NCBI GenBank assembly: GCA_964392065.1
Contig: CAYMOG010000010.1
Coordinates: forward strand, 1-36,133
Length of the DNA stretch: 36,133 nt
Source of the DNA: JASBZA01 sp964392065
GTDB taxonomy: Bacteria; Bacillota; Clostridia; Saccharofermentanales; Fastidiosipilaceae
Direction of reading: 5' to 3'
Numbering within the stretch: position 1 is the stretch's first letter; every line of letters begins with the position of its first letter. Shown piece by piece: positions 25,599-33,316 of this stretch. The notes beneath the pieces are model-generated. The model was not told the DNA's origin. It did not search any database and was given only the letters and a program-made list of their open reading frames with translations. The position numbers and the translations under genes are program-made.

Positions 25599-28514
25599 TT
25601 ATTTTCTTTCTACTTCTTGCATTTCGAAGACTTCTAGTCGATCTCCGATTTGTAAATCATTATAGTTTGTAATAGATAATCCACATTCATATCCTGCAGC
25701 AACTTCTCTTACATCATTTTCATAACGTCTTAAAGAAGCCAAAGTACCAGTATGAATAATGACATCATCTCTCAGAACACGAATATCACTGTTTCTGAAA
25801 ATCTTGCCGTCGGTTACGTAAGCACCACCGATTGTACCAATCGAACTTACCTGGAAGGTCTCGCGAATTTCCACATGACCCACAATAACCTCTTCGAATA
25901 CAGGTTTAAGCATACCCTTCATAGCCGACTCAACTTCTTCTATAGCATGATAGATAACTGTATATTGTCTTACTTCAACACCTAATTCATTCGCCATATC
26001 CATAATTTTATTATTAGGGCGAACATTGAAACCAATCACTGTAGCGTTTGAAGCTTCTGCTAAGCGTAAGTCCGTCTCATTAATAGCACCTGCACCTGCA
26101 TGGATAATATTAATCTTGACTTCATCGTTACTGAGTTTCTCTAGAGATTGACTCATGGCTTCCACTGATCCGACGACGTCCGCCTTAATTACAATATTGA
26201 AGTTTGTAACTTTGCCCGACTCAATCTGTGAGAATAAATTATCAAGACTTACTAGTGGTCCACGATTAATTTTTGCTTCTCTTTGCTCAACACGACGTTC
26301 TTCCGCATAGGCTCTTGCCATTTTCTCATCATCAACGACGTAGAATACTGTACCCGCTTCAGGAACTTCTGGTAAACCTAATACTTCTACAGGTACCGAA
26401 GGTCCAGCAGGAACATTCTCTTCGCCATCGGCATTTACCATAGCACGCACATTACCAACAACGGTATTTGCAACAATTGTATCGCCTTGTCTTAGCGTAC
26501 CTCTCTGGACTAACAAGGTGGCTACAGGTCCTCTGTTCTTATCAAGCTGAGCTTCAATGATAATACCCTTAGCTTGTTTATCTGGATCTGCTCTGAGCTC
26601 AAGAACTTCTGCACTTAAGATGAGCATTTCTAATAAGTCTTCGATACCTTCGCCTGTTTTTGCCGAAATAGGTACCATAACCGTTGACCCACCCCATTCT
26701 TCTGAGATGACGCCATGCTCTGCTAATTCTTGCTTAACTCGGTCAGGGTTAGCATTAGGTCTATCCATTTTGTTTATCGCCACAATGATTTCTGTCCCTG
26801 CTGCTTTAGCATGGTTAATCGCTTCAATCGTCTGAGGCATTACACCATCGTCTGCTGCAACCACCAGGATAGCCATGTCTGTAGCCTGAGCACCTCGAGC
26901 ACGCATGGTTGTAAAGGCTTCGTGACCTGGAGTATCTAAGAAGGTAATTTTCTTCTCTTGAACCTCGGTCATGTAGGCACCAATGCGTTGTGTAATACCA
27001 CCAGCTTCGCCACTGGCTACACGCGCAGAACGAATATAGTCTAGTAAGCTTGTCTTACCATGGTCTACGTGTCCCATAACAGAAACGACTGGAGGTCTCT
27101 CCTGTAGGTTTTCACCTTCGTCTTCGGTTTCATCGAAGAGGATATCCGACATGGTTACTTCTTCTAATTGACTCGTTTGAACGCCGAATTCTTCTGCAAT
27201 AATGGCAGCCGTTTCGAAATCAATCTCTTGATTTTGTGTAGCCATAATGCCATTTTTCATCAAGCTTGTAATAACATCTGCGGAAGTACGTGAAATGGCT
27301 TCAGCAAATTCTTTAACCGTTAGAACCGATGGCAAAGACACATGGGTTACTGCAGGTTGTAGATTACGCTTGTCTTGGCGCTTTTGCTTCTTGCGTATAC
27401 GGTCTTCTCTTAGATCATTGTATACATTCGCTTTTCTCGAACGATCCGGTGCAGAAAATTCACGGAAACGGGTTTGTTTATCGTCTCTTCTCGTAAACTT
27501 ATTTTTGCCATCTTGGGCTCTTGTAAGCTTAGGATCGGGAACGACATCCGTTGTTTTTTTCTTCTGTCTTCTAGGTTGGGATTGGAACTTGTTATCGTCT
27601 TCATCCTTATCTTTATCAAAAGGAGACTCTTGACCCTTATTCCTTGAGAAACGCTCATTTCTTCTACCCGTGAAACGTGTACGTCCTCCTTTGGCTTTGT
27701 CTTCTTTTTCCTTTTGCTTCTCTTCTTTACTTCGGGCAAAAGCTCTAGCCGTTGCAGCTAGTGAATCATCTGCTGCCGCGGAAGATATTTTACGAGGCCC
27801 TACACCACCGGAAGATATTTTACGAGGACCCTTAAATTCTTGTTTTACAGGTTTTGCATTTTTGCTAGAATCTGCGGATTTCGCAGTTTCTGCTTTCTTA
27901 TCTTCCGTTCTTGGTTTGGACTCTTTCGTTTTATCTGCTACGGGTGAAGGTGTTTTCTCTACCACTTTTGGAGCAGCTTGTACCTCTTCTCCCGAGCTAA
28001 TCTTCCGAGGTTTAGACGAATCGAAAATCGAACCTAACTTCTTAGGCTGAGGCTGATTGTCCAGCTTGGAAGGTTTGGCTTTATCTACTTTTTTAGATTT
28101 AGTCTCTGCCTTTTCTACTGCCTTAGGTTTTACTATTTCCTTCGCACGGGCTTCGGATTTTACTTCTTCCTCGGCTGGGGAGCTCAGTTCTTCTTTTTTC
28201 TTCTCAGAAACTTGACCAGAACTGATTTTTCTAGGCATAGGAGAATCCAAAGGAGAAGGGCTCTTCTTCGATTCGTCTGGCTTATGACTTACTTCCTTTG
28301 CCACGGAATCTTGAGCTTCCACTACTTCCTCGGTTTCTTGCTTCTTAGAAGGTTTTACTTTTTTCACCTTCACCTTACCAGTAATAACTTTACCGGACAC
28401 ACCTTGCATGCTGATGGTTGCACTGTCCTCAGCCGAAGGCGTTACTTGCGGTGCATTCTTATCCTCATTTTCTACAGTATCTTTGTTTAAGTCTGCATCG
28501 TGTTTATCTACCAT
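25599..28514 (-). CDS. infB: Translation initiation factor IF-2
   Basis: The GTPase that brings fMet-tRNA to the 30S subunit and promotes subunit joining. At 971 residues it is much longer than the ~716 of B. subtilis. Residues 1-385 are a low-complexity Lys/Glu/Ser/Pro region with four copies of PRKISS (94-99, 169-174, 230-235, 240-245). An IF2-N domain follows (about 393-445, SLPSVLTVKEFAEAI). The G domain has GHVDHGKT (481-488), DTPGHEAF, NKMDRP and SAKTGEG. Domains II-IV follow and end in the C2 domain. The start ATG lies 13 bases after GGGGAGG, rather far. Confidence 0.97.
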   Translation of the reverse strand: MVDKHDADLNKDTVENEDKNAPQVTPSAEDSATISMQGVSGKVITGKVKVKKVKPSKKQETEEVVEAQDSVAKEVSHKPDESKKSPSPLDSPMPRKISSGQVSEKKKEELSSPAEEEVKSEARAKEIVKPKAVEKAETKSKKVDKAKPSKLDNQPQPKKLGSIFDSSKPRKISSGEEVQAAPKVVEKTPSPVADKTKESKPRTEDKKAETAKSADSSKNAKPVKQEFKGPRKISSGGVGPRKISSAAADDSLAATARAFARSKEEKQKEKEDKAKGGRTRFTGRRNERFSRNKGQESPFDKDKDEDDNKFQSQPRRQKKKTTDVVPDPKLTRAQDGKNKFTRRDDKQTRFREFSAPDRSRKANVYNDLREDRIRKKQKRQDKRNLQPAVTHVSLPSVLTVKEFAEAISRTSADVITSLMKNGIMATQNQEIDFETAAIIAEEFGVQTSQLEEVTMSDILFDETEDEGENLQERPPVVSVMGHVDHGKTSLLDYIRSARVASGEAGGITQRIGAYMTEVQEKKITFLDTPGHEAFTTMRARGAQATDMAILVVAADDGVMPQTIEAINHAKAAGTEIIVAINKMDRPNANPDRVKQELAEHGVISEEWGGSTVMVPISAKTGEGIEDLLEMLILSAEVLELRADPDKQAKGIIIEAQLDKNRGPVATLLVQRGTLRQGDTIVANTVVGNVRAMVNADGEENVPAGPSVPVEVLGLPEVPEAGTVFYVVDDEKMARAYAEERRVEQREAKINRGPLVSLDNLFSQIESGKVTNFNIVIKADVVGSVEAMSQSLEKLSNDEVKINIIHAGAGAINETDLRLAEASNATVIGFNVRPNNKIMDMANELGVEVRQYTVIYHAIEEVESAMKGMLKPVFEEVIVGHVEIRETFQVSSIGTIGGAYVTDGKIFRNSDIRVLRDDVIIHTGTLASLRRYENDVREVAAGYECGLSITNYNDLQIGDRLEVFEMQEVERK
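27781..27827. repeat. 30-base-spaced direct repeat inside infB
   Basis: The 17-base word GAAGATATTTTACGAGG occurs at 27781-27797 and again at 27811-27827. It encodes the adjacent PRKISS copies in the IF-2 N-terminal region and looks like a recent tandem duplication there. Confidence 0.85.
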
Positions 28515-28597
28515 ATATTAATCTATTCCTCCCCAAGCAAAATCTACGCTTAGATTTTTTATTATACTACATTAATCCATCCCCATAAACTGGGAAT
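28515..28597 (-). promoter_or_regulatory. infB leader, possible internal promoter
   Basis: An 83-base gap in an otherwise compact operon. The minus strand carries a TATAAT hexamer (within GTAGTATAATAA) but no convincing -35 box, followed by a small stem (AATCTA and TAGATT around AGCG) and then the infB ribosome binding site. Extra infB expression from here is possible but weakly supported. Confidence 0.25.
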
Positions 28598-28918
28598 CTA
28601 TAGAGGTAAATCCTCTTCAAATAACTTGCAAATGCCTCGGCTCAAGTTCTCTTCAGTTATCCCTAAAACCGATCGTGCTCTACCTCCACTAAACTTTCCC
28701 AGAGAAGTATGTGTTCCAATACTTAAATAGGGTATCGCATAGTCTTGTAGCTTATGCATGATTTTTTTCTTGCTACTCTCACCAATATCTTTCGAAAGAA
28801 TAAGTACCTGTACTTTTCCTCTCTCCATTTGAGCAAGTGTAGCGTCCATGCCCTTACTAACATGACCTGCTCTTGTAGCTAATCCAATCAATTGTAAGGC
28901 CTTTTCTTCTTTATCCAT
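28598..28918 (-). CDS. ylxQ: L7Ae-family RNA-binding protein YlxQ
   Basis: A small ribosomal L7Ae-like protein, about 106 residues from the ATG at 28918 (a TTG at 28930 is in frame). The fold signature is visible: ALQLIGLATRAGHVSKGMDATLAQMERGKVQVLILSKD, then SIGTHTSLGKFSGGRARSVLGI. Relatives bind kink-turn RNAs; the cellular target of YlxQ is not established. It overlaps ylxR by 8 bases, and the ylxR-ylxQ pair between nusA and infB is the normal Firmicute arrangement. Confidence 0.9.
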   Translation of the reverse strand: MDKEEKALQLIGLATRAGHVSKGMDATLAQMERGKVQVLILSKDIGESSKKKIMHKLQDYAIPYLSIGTHTSLGKFSGGRARSVLGITEENLSRGICKLFEEDLPL

Positions 28919-29252
28919 CTTCTCTTTCAATTACCTTCTTCTGGCCATACTTATCAATTCGAATGGTTTTTTGTTTCTTATCGCGTTGCTCTAGAATGGT
29001 ATGTAATTCCTCAACCAAGTGCTTAGGAACTTCAGACTTCAGATGATACTTCAATTTATTCTTCTCCACCGCTTCGTCAACGCATAGAACATTTTTACAA
29101 AGATAAGCGCCTCGGCCAGCGAGTTTTCCTGTAGAATCCAGAACAGGTCCATCCTCTAAACGAACGATGCGAAAAAGCTCTTGTTTTTCTTTCATCTGAC
29201 GGCAGTTCACACACATTCTCTCAGGAATTTTTTTTGTCTTGCCTTTTGCCAT
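28911..29252 (-). CDS. ylxR: YlxR (DUF448) nucleic-acid-binding protein
   Basis: 113 residues with the family marks PERMCVNCRQMKEKQELFRIVR and GRGAYLCKNVLC. YlxR proteins have an RNA-binding-like fold and have been linked to transcription and RNase P regulation in some species; the role here is unknown. The tail after residue 85 is Lys-rich (KKQKTIRIDKYGQKKV). The gene lies between nusA and ylxQ in the usual order. Confidence 0.92.
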   Translation of the reverse strand: MAKGKTKKIPERMCVNCRQMKEKQELFRIVRLEDGPVLDSTGKLAGRGAYLCKNVLCVDEAVEKNKLKYHLKSEVPKHLVEELHTILEQRDKKQKTIRIDKYGQKKVIEREDG

Positions 29253-29274
29253 ATCATCGCCTCACAAGTAAGTT

Positions 29275-30465
29275 TTACTCGGAATCCGCCTCATCCCCAA
29301 CGTCTAGATCAGACTCTAATCCAGGAGCAGTAAGTTCTTCTACCTGCTCTTCACTCGAGCTATGGTCGGTTTGATCTGCAGCTTGTGTGAATTTTGCCAT
29401 GAATTCCTCTTCAATAGCTTCACGAACATCACTTTCGCTCTTGATATCAATCTTCCATCCCGTTAACCTTGCTGCCAAACGTGCGTTCTGACCACTTCTT
29501 CCGATAGCCAAAGACAACTGAGAATCTGGAACAATAACTTCTGCACTTCGACTCTCTTCATCCTCTGTCAATTCAATTCGAACAGCATTCGCTGGTTTAA
29601 GTGCATTTCGAATATAAACGGTTTCATCGGGGTCCCATTCGATAATATCGATTTTCTCACCGCGTAACTCATTCATAATATTTTGCACGCGCATGCCTCT
29701 TTGGCCAACACAAGCACCTAAGGGGTCTACGTTTTCATCACGGGTCGCTACACTAATTTTCGTTCTAGATCCTGCTTCACGAACACAGTTCACAATTTCA
29801 ACCACACCGGATGCAATTTCGGGTACTTCTTGTTCGAATAGACGGCGTACTAAATCCGAATTTGAACGGGATACATAAATGACAGGTCTTCCACGCTTAT
29901 CGTCTACTCGCTTAATGTAAAACATCATCCTTTGGTTGAAGCTATAGTCATCTAAGCGACTCTGTTCATTGCTTAGCAAGACAGCTTCTGCACGACCAAT
30001 ATCAACTACAACTTCACGTTTATCCTGACGTTGTACCACACCGGATGCTAGTTCACCAATACGATTAGAGAACTCATCATGTATACGTTCTCTTTCTGCT
30101 GTAATCAGTGCTTGATTAATTGCAGATTTTGCAGCTTGAGCGGCCAGGCGACCGAATTGTTCAGGTTGTAGTTCATACTGTAAGACATCACCTAGCTCAA
30201 AATCAGAATCCAATGCCTGTGCTTCTGCTAGAGAAATCTCTTCATTATGATCCTCAACCGTTTGCACAACAACTTTATCTAAATAAACAGACATTTCACC
30301 CGTTTCTGGATCCAAAGTCGCGTGCACATTATCCGTATTGCGTGCATCAAATTCACGCTTATAAGCTGCCACTAGAGCATCTTCAATCGCTTCGAAAATC
30401 AGTTCGGGCTCAAGTCCTCGTTCCTTACATAAGTCGCGGATAGATTCAATTAATTCTGGTTTCAT
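29275..30465 (-). CDS. nusA: Transcription termination/antitermination factor NusA
   Basis: NusA binds RNA polymerase and nascent RNA and modulates pausing and termination. The 396-residue protein has an N-terminal polymerase-binding domain (KPELIESIRDLCKERGLEPELIFEAIEDALVAAYKRE), an S1 domain (about 135-200, with VVDIGRAEAVLL) and two KH domains (VDPLGACVGQRGMRVQNIMNELRGEKIDII and LSLAIGRSGQNARLAARLTGWKIDI). The last ~40 residues are acidic. I choose the ATG at 30465, with AAGGA nine bases upstream, over a TTG at 30471. Confidence 0.97.
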   Translation of the reverse strand: MKPELIESIRDLCKERGLEPELIFEAIEDALVAAYKREFDARNTDNVHATLDPETGEMSVYLDKVVVQTVEDHNEEISLAEAQALDSDFELGDVLQYELQPEQFGRLAAQAAKSAINQALITAERERIHDEFSNRIGELASGVVQRQDKREVVVDIGRAEAVLLSNEQSRLDDYSFNQRMMFYIKRVDDKRGRPVIYVSRSNSDLVRRLFEQEVPEIASGVVEIVNCVREAGSRTKISVATRDENVDPLGACVGQRGMRVQNIMNELRGEKIDIIEWDPDETVYIRNALKPANAVRIELTEDEESRSAEVIVPDSQLSLAIGRSGQNARLAARLTGWKIDIKSESDVREAIEEEFMAKFTQAADQTDHSSSEEQVEELTAPGLESDLDVGDEADSE

Positions 30466-30495
30466 AATCAATATTCCTTTTCTTAATAATTATAG

Positions 30496-30951
30496 TTAAA
30501 AGCGAATTACGCGCTTGACATGGGCAATCTCATCGAGAGGAAACGCCACAACTTCTTCATTTATTTGAAGAGTCAATTGCTCTTCATTGTGGTCGATCAA
30601 TACACCTGAGATTTTCTTCAAACCATCTCTTTTTTTATAAAAAGATAATTCTACTTCGGTATCTCTATAACGAAGAAAATCCTTCTGAGTGCTTAATGGT
30701 CTATCAATACCTGGAGATTGCACTTCTAGATAATACGCTTGTTGAATATTAATCTGCTCGTCAATCAATGGATCCACATCCCGACTCAGAGCCTCGCAGT
30801 CATCAATATTGATGCCTCCGCGTTTATCTATTATTAATCTTAGAAACCAACGTTTGTCTTCCTGAACGTATTTTACATCCAGTAATTCCACACCTTGCTC
30901 TTCTGCAATCGGTTCGGCCAAAGCAAAAACTTCCTGCGTCAATTTCGACAT
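30496..30951 (-). CDS. rimP: Ribosome maturation factor RimP
   Basis: RimP assists 30S assembly. The 151-residue protein begins LTQEVFALAEPIAEEQGVELLDVKYVQED and has the conserved CEALSRDVDPLID and YYLEVQSPGIDRPL segments, then an Sm-like C-terminal domain. A full AGGAGG lies seven bases before the ATG. It is the first gene of the nusA-infB operon, downstream of a good promoter and a leader hairpin. Confidence 0.96.
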   Translation of the reverse strand: MSKLTQEVFALAEPIAEEQGVELLDVKYVQEDKRWFLRLIIDKRGGINIDDCEALSRDVDPLIDEQINIQQAYYLEVQSPGIDRPLSTQKDFLRYRDTEVELSFYKKRDGLKKISGVLIDHNEEQLTLQINEEVVAFPLDEIAHVKRVIRF

Positions 30952-30981
30952 GGCAATACCTCCTAGTCAATAAAATTAAGA

Positions 30982-31011
30982 AAGAGCGGGGCAATTATAT
31001 GCACCACTCTT
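30982..31011 (-). promoter_or_regulatory. Hairpin in the rimP operon leader
   Basis: In the untranslated leader, AAGAGTGG (31011-31004) pairs with CCGCTCTT (30989-30982), eight pairs with one G-U, around a 14-base loop. The sequence after it is U-rich but broken (TCTTAATTTTATT). It could act as an attenuator or a NusA-sensitive pause site for this operon; that is an inference from position. Confidence 0.4.
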
Positions 31012-31037
31012 TTTAAAAAGCTTGCTATTACTTTGCT

Positions 31038-31066
31038 ATCATAGCACTGAAATGCAAAAGTGTCGA
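31038..31066 (-). promoter_or_regulatory. Promoter of the rimP-nusA-infB operon
   Basis: Minus-strand -35 TCGACA (31066-31061), a 17-base spacer, and -10 TATGAT (31043-31038) preceded by TGC, an extended -10 arrangement. Transcription would begin near 31031, giving an ~80-base leader. Confidence 0.7.
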
Positions 31067-31078
31067 GAGTTTTTGCTA

Positions 31079-31133
31079 ATTGGATTCATAAAAGAACTAA
31101 TCCGATAAAATCGCCTCTTATAACTAATCCAAT
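31079..31133. other. Inverted and direct repeats after mscL
   Basis: An 8-base inverted repeat (ATTGGATT at 31079-31086, AATCCAAT at 31126-31133) encloses two direct copies of AACTAATCC (31095-31103 and 31122-31130) and a small CGATAAAATCG stem. It begins just after the mscL stop and could be a processing or termination structure, but no T-tract follows. Confidence 0.3.
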
Positions 31134-31136
31134 GCT

Positions 31137-31589
31137 TTAAACGAGCTCATCTCTGTTATCTGTTACAACAACTTCTCCATTTTGTTTTCTTAGTTCTTGT
31201 AGAATTTCTTCTAATAACTCCGTTTCCGTTGGTGCTACTACTTCTACAACTTCTTCTTTCTTGCCTTTGACACGATCTCTTAGATTACCAAGTGCCTTGA
31301 TAATTAAGAAAATTACTAAAGCAATAATTAAGAAACTAATAACAGCATTAATGAACATACCATAATTAATGGCAACTTCTTCTGCACCTTCGCTGGCACT
31401 CTTAAGTACCCATTTCAACTGACTGAAGTCCACTCCACCTAGAAGATACCCAATCGGCGGCATAATAACATCATTGACCAAGGAATCTACAATTCCTTTA
31501 AACGCAGTACCGATGACCACACCGACTGCCATATCAATAACATTACCTCTCATTACAAACTCTCTAAATTCATTTGCTAATTTACCCAT
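31137..31589 (-). CDS. mscL: Large-conductance mechanosensitive channel MscL
   Basis: MscL is a homopentameric membrane pore that opens under membrane tension to release solutes on hypo-osmotic shock. The 150-residue protein has the amphipathic start (GKLANEFREFVMRGNVIDMAVG), TM1 with VIGTAFKGIVDSLVNDVIMPPIG, a periplasmic loop, TM2 (NAVISFLIIALVIFLIIKAL) and the C-terminal helix bundle (ETELLEEILQELRKQNGE). AAGGAG precedes the ATG. The upstream gap is AT-rich; no promoter boxes are clear. Confidence 0.97.
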   Translation of the reverse strand: MGKLANEFREFVMRGNVIDMAVGVVIGTAFKGIVDSLVNDVIMPPIGYLLGGVDFSQLKWVLKSASEGAEEVAINYGMFINAVISFLIIALVIFLIIKALGNLRDRVKGKKEEVVEVVAPTETELLEEILQELRKQNGEVVVTDNRDELV

Positions 31590-31703
31590 ACATTACTCCT
31601 TCAAATCTAATATTATAATAATTTATATTTCCAACGAGAGATAATATCAGAACATCAATTGCTAAACCGTGCATTATCTGACATTTTTATAAAACTTTCT
31701 AAA

Positions 31704-31735
31704 CTATAGAAGCCGTAATGAAACGGCTTCTATAG
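31704..31735 (-). terminator. Hairpin after the P-loop gene, likely terminator
   Basis: A perfect 13-base-pair stem (CTATAGAAGCCGT and its complement) with a 6-base loop, 21 bases after the stop of the P-loop gene. The following minus-strand sequence (TTTAGAAAGTTTT) is only partly T-rich, so termination strength is uncertain, but the stem is too regular to be chance. Confidence 0.65.
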
Positions 31736-31755
31736 CAAGAAAGACAATAGGAATA

Positions 31756-32166
31756 TTAAACGTACTGCTTAATAGATTCAGGTAAATGCTCCAACTCTGC
31801 ACTATACATTATTTCCACTTCGAAATTTTTCTCTTGTGAAAAACCTTCTAGGGCAGGTAAGAATTTAATGAGGGCATCTTCATCATTTGAATTGGCAACT
31901 TTTGTAATACTATCAATATATATATGGGTGATGTCAAAATCTTTGGCATCCAAGCCAGCGATAAATGCTAAGAGTTCATCATAGGAATTAACGGGGTATT
32001 CAGAAATATCTATTACTCTGACACGATGTCTAACGTATTCATGTAATCGATCGCCACGTGCGATACAAATAATATTATTATCTGGATTCTCTGCTTGATG
32101 ATTAAGATCATCTACCAATCTCTTCGTTTTCCCACTGCCTTTACCACCGACAATTAGTTTCACCAT
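31756..32166 (-). CDS. Small P-loop ATP-binding protein of unknown function
   Basis: A 136-residue protein. A Walker A loop GGKGSGKT sits at residues 7-14 and a Walker B-like strand ending in Asp85 (ITHIYID) follows. There are no membrane segments and no added domain, so this is a minimal nucleotide-binding fold. Similar short clostridial proteins are sometimes annotated as PilT-like ATPases, but nothing here ties it to pili. The gene is monocistronic, with AAAGGAG before the ATG, a terminator-like hairpin after it, and a divergent DUF4364 regulator gene upstream. I do not assign a function. Confidence 0.8.
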   Translation of the reverse strand: MVKLIVGGKGSGKTKRLVDDLNHQAENPDNNIICIARGDRLHEYVRHRVRVIDISEYPVNSYDELLAFIAGLDAKDFDITHIYIDSITKVANSNDEDALIKFLPALEGFSQEKNFEVEIMYSAELEHLPESIKQYV

Positions 32167-32215
32167 AAATATAATCTCCTTTTGAATAAAAAATTCTTAA
32201 GCTTTACTTAATTTC

Positions 32216-32221
32216 ATTATA
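32216..32221 (-). promoter_or_regulatory. Possible -10 box for the P-loop gene
   Basis: A consensus TATAAT lies on the minus strand 50 bases upstream of the ATG. The hexamer 17 bases further up (CTATGA) is a poor -35, so this is a weak promoter call. The rest of the 231-base divergent gap (32167-32397) is AT-rich with no other clear element. Confidence 0.35.
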
Positions 32222-32397
32222 CCTAAAGAAAGAAAAATTCATAGAGGCAAATGTGAAAACTATGACAAGATTCATGAAAATCTCCTTATCCCTTGTGCAT
32301 ATTGTAATAAGTGTTAGCAAATCTATTGTAGAAGTTTTGTATTTCATTCTTTGGCCAAAACAAGTAAAATAGAATAACCTGCGCGCAAGGAGAAAAT

Positions 32398-32961
32398 ATG
32401 AACAAGCAAGAACCTAAGATATCAAGTGATAACGTAACGAGGAAAGTTATTTTGCTCTCCATCTGTGAGAAGCTCGACTCCCTCACCAAGCAAGAATTTA
32501 TGCAATCCTCTCTAGAAACCATGTACATGGATTACTTTCAATTCAGCGAGCTCTTGGATGAACTAACTCAAGAGAAACTCATTATCTCAACTTTACGAAA
32601 AAACGAAGCAACTCGAACAGCCACAGGCCATGCACCAGAACGCTACTCGATTACAGAAAAAGGCCTACAAGTACTTGATACCTTGCGCACGCACCTACCC
32701 GTACCCGTATCAGCCTATCTGGAGCGTAGTATGCAAGCCAGGGGACAAGCACTAAAAGAGAAACAAAGCATTACTGCCACATGGCAAATTATGCCCAATG
32801 GACACTATCAAGTCACTTTATCCTTATTTGAATATGGGCAACGCTATTTCTATCTTGAAATCGATCAGCCTTCAGAATCTCAGGCCAAAGCGCTCTGCTC
32901 ACGCTGGAAGAACAAAGCCATATCCATGTATCCTAAGATACTACAAGCCATACAAGAATAA
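32398..32961 (+). CDS. DUF4364-family winged-helix protein
   Basis: The only plus-strand gene of the window. Its 187 residues begin with a winged-helix-like region (about 12-95: KVILLSICEKLDSLTKQEFMQ, FSELLDELTQEKLIIS, RYSITEKGLQVLDTL), then a C-terminal part with beta-strand pattern (TATWQIMPNGHYQVTLSLFEYGQRYFYLEI). This layout matches DUF4364, a clostridial family presumed to be regulators of unknown target. AAGGAG lies five bases before the ATG. It is divergent from the P-loop gene and convergent with rubredoxin. Confidence 0.8.
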   Translation: MNKQEPKISSDNVTRKVILLSICEKLDSLTKQEFMQSSLETMYMDYFQFSELLDELTQEKLIISTLRKNEATRTATGHAPERYSITEKGLQVLDTLRTHLPVPVSAYLERSMQARGQALKEKQSITATWQIMPNGHYQVTLSLFEYGQRYFYLEIDQPSESQAKALCSRWKNKAISMYPKILQAIQE

Positions 32962-32976
32962 AACGCTAGAAATAAC

Positions 32977-33010
32977 AAAAGGCCCTAACACCGAAGCGTA
33001 AGAGCCTTTG
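32977..33010. terminator. Bidirectional terminator between DUF4364 gene and rubredoxin
   Basis: An imperfect stem with outer arms AAAGGC and GCCTTT (plus inner CT/AG and AC/GT pairs) stands between two converging genes. It has a T-rich flank on each side (TTTGTACTGTTT on the plus strand, TTTTGTTATTT on the minus strand), so it can serve both genes. Confidence 0.75.
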
Positions 33011-33027
33011 TACTGTTTCATCAAAAA

Positions 33028-33186
33028 TTAGATTTCGCTGAATTCGTCTGTGCCTGCTCCACATAGTGGGCATACCCAATCCTCTGGTAAATCTTCGAAA
33101 GCAGTACCTGCTTCTACACCGTTATCAGGATCGCCTACGGATGGATCATATACATATCCACATAAATCGCATACATAACTCTTCAT
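33028..33186 (-). CDS. Rubredoxin
   Basis: A 52-residue electron carrier with one Fe(Cys)4 centre: Cys6 and Cys9 in VCDLCGYVYDP, Cys39 and Cys42 in WVCPLCGAG. The aromatic and acidic residues between them (DPDNGVEAGTAFEDLPEDW) are typical. Rubredoxins in anaerobes usually feed peroxide or superoxide reductases; no partner gene is present here. I use the ATG at 33186, eleven bases after AGGAG; an upstream ATG in frame (MYSMKS) is too close to that site. It has its own promoter and terminator. Confidence 0.95.
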   Translation of the reverse strand: MKSYVCDLCGYVYDPSVGDPDNGVEAGTAFEDLPEDWVCPLCGAGTDEFSEI

Positions 33187-33244
33187 ACTATACATCACTC
33201 CTTTTTCATTATTGTTGAATTGTTGAATAATTCCAACACATTTC

Positions 33245-33272
33245 ATTATAGTCTTTTTTTTGTACATGTCAG
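33245..33272 (-). promoter_or_regulatory. Promoter of rubredoxin gene
   Basis: Minus-strand -35 CTGACA (33272-33267), a 16-base spacer containing eight A residues, and -10 TATAAT (33250-33245). The region just downstream has an ATTATT/AATAAT inverted repeat around two GTTGAAT-like words (about 33210-33233), which could be a regulator site at the transcription start; no regulator is implied by the sequence. Confidence 0.75.
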
Positions 33273-33316
33273 TACTTTTCGACAAAATTTATAAATTAAC
33301 GTTATTCATATCACGT

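Noticed and set aside
27247..28514. Long open frames on both strands across the infB 5' region
   Set aside because: They mirror the Lys/Glu/Ser-rich repeats of IF-2 (Phe/Leu/Ser-rich on the opposite strand) and match no protein family.
28515..28597. Small stem AATCTA/TAGATT as a terminator before infB
   Set aside because: The stem is short and AT-rich, with no T-run behind it, and termination here would cut infB off from its operon.
32286..32528. Minus-strand frame overlapping the start of the DUF4364 gene
   Set aside because: It has no recognisable domain and no good ribosome binding site, and the opposite strand encodes a protein with family features.
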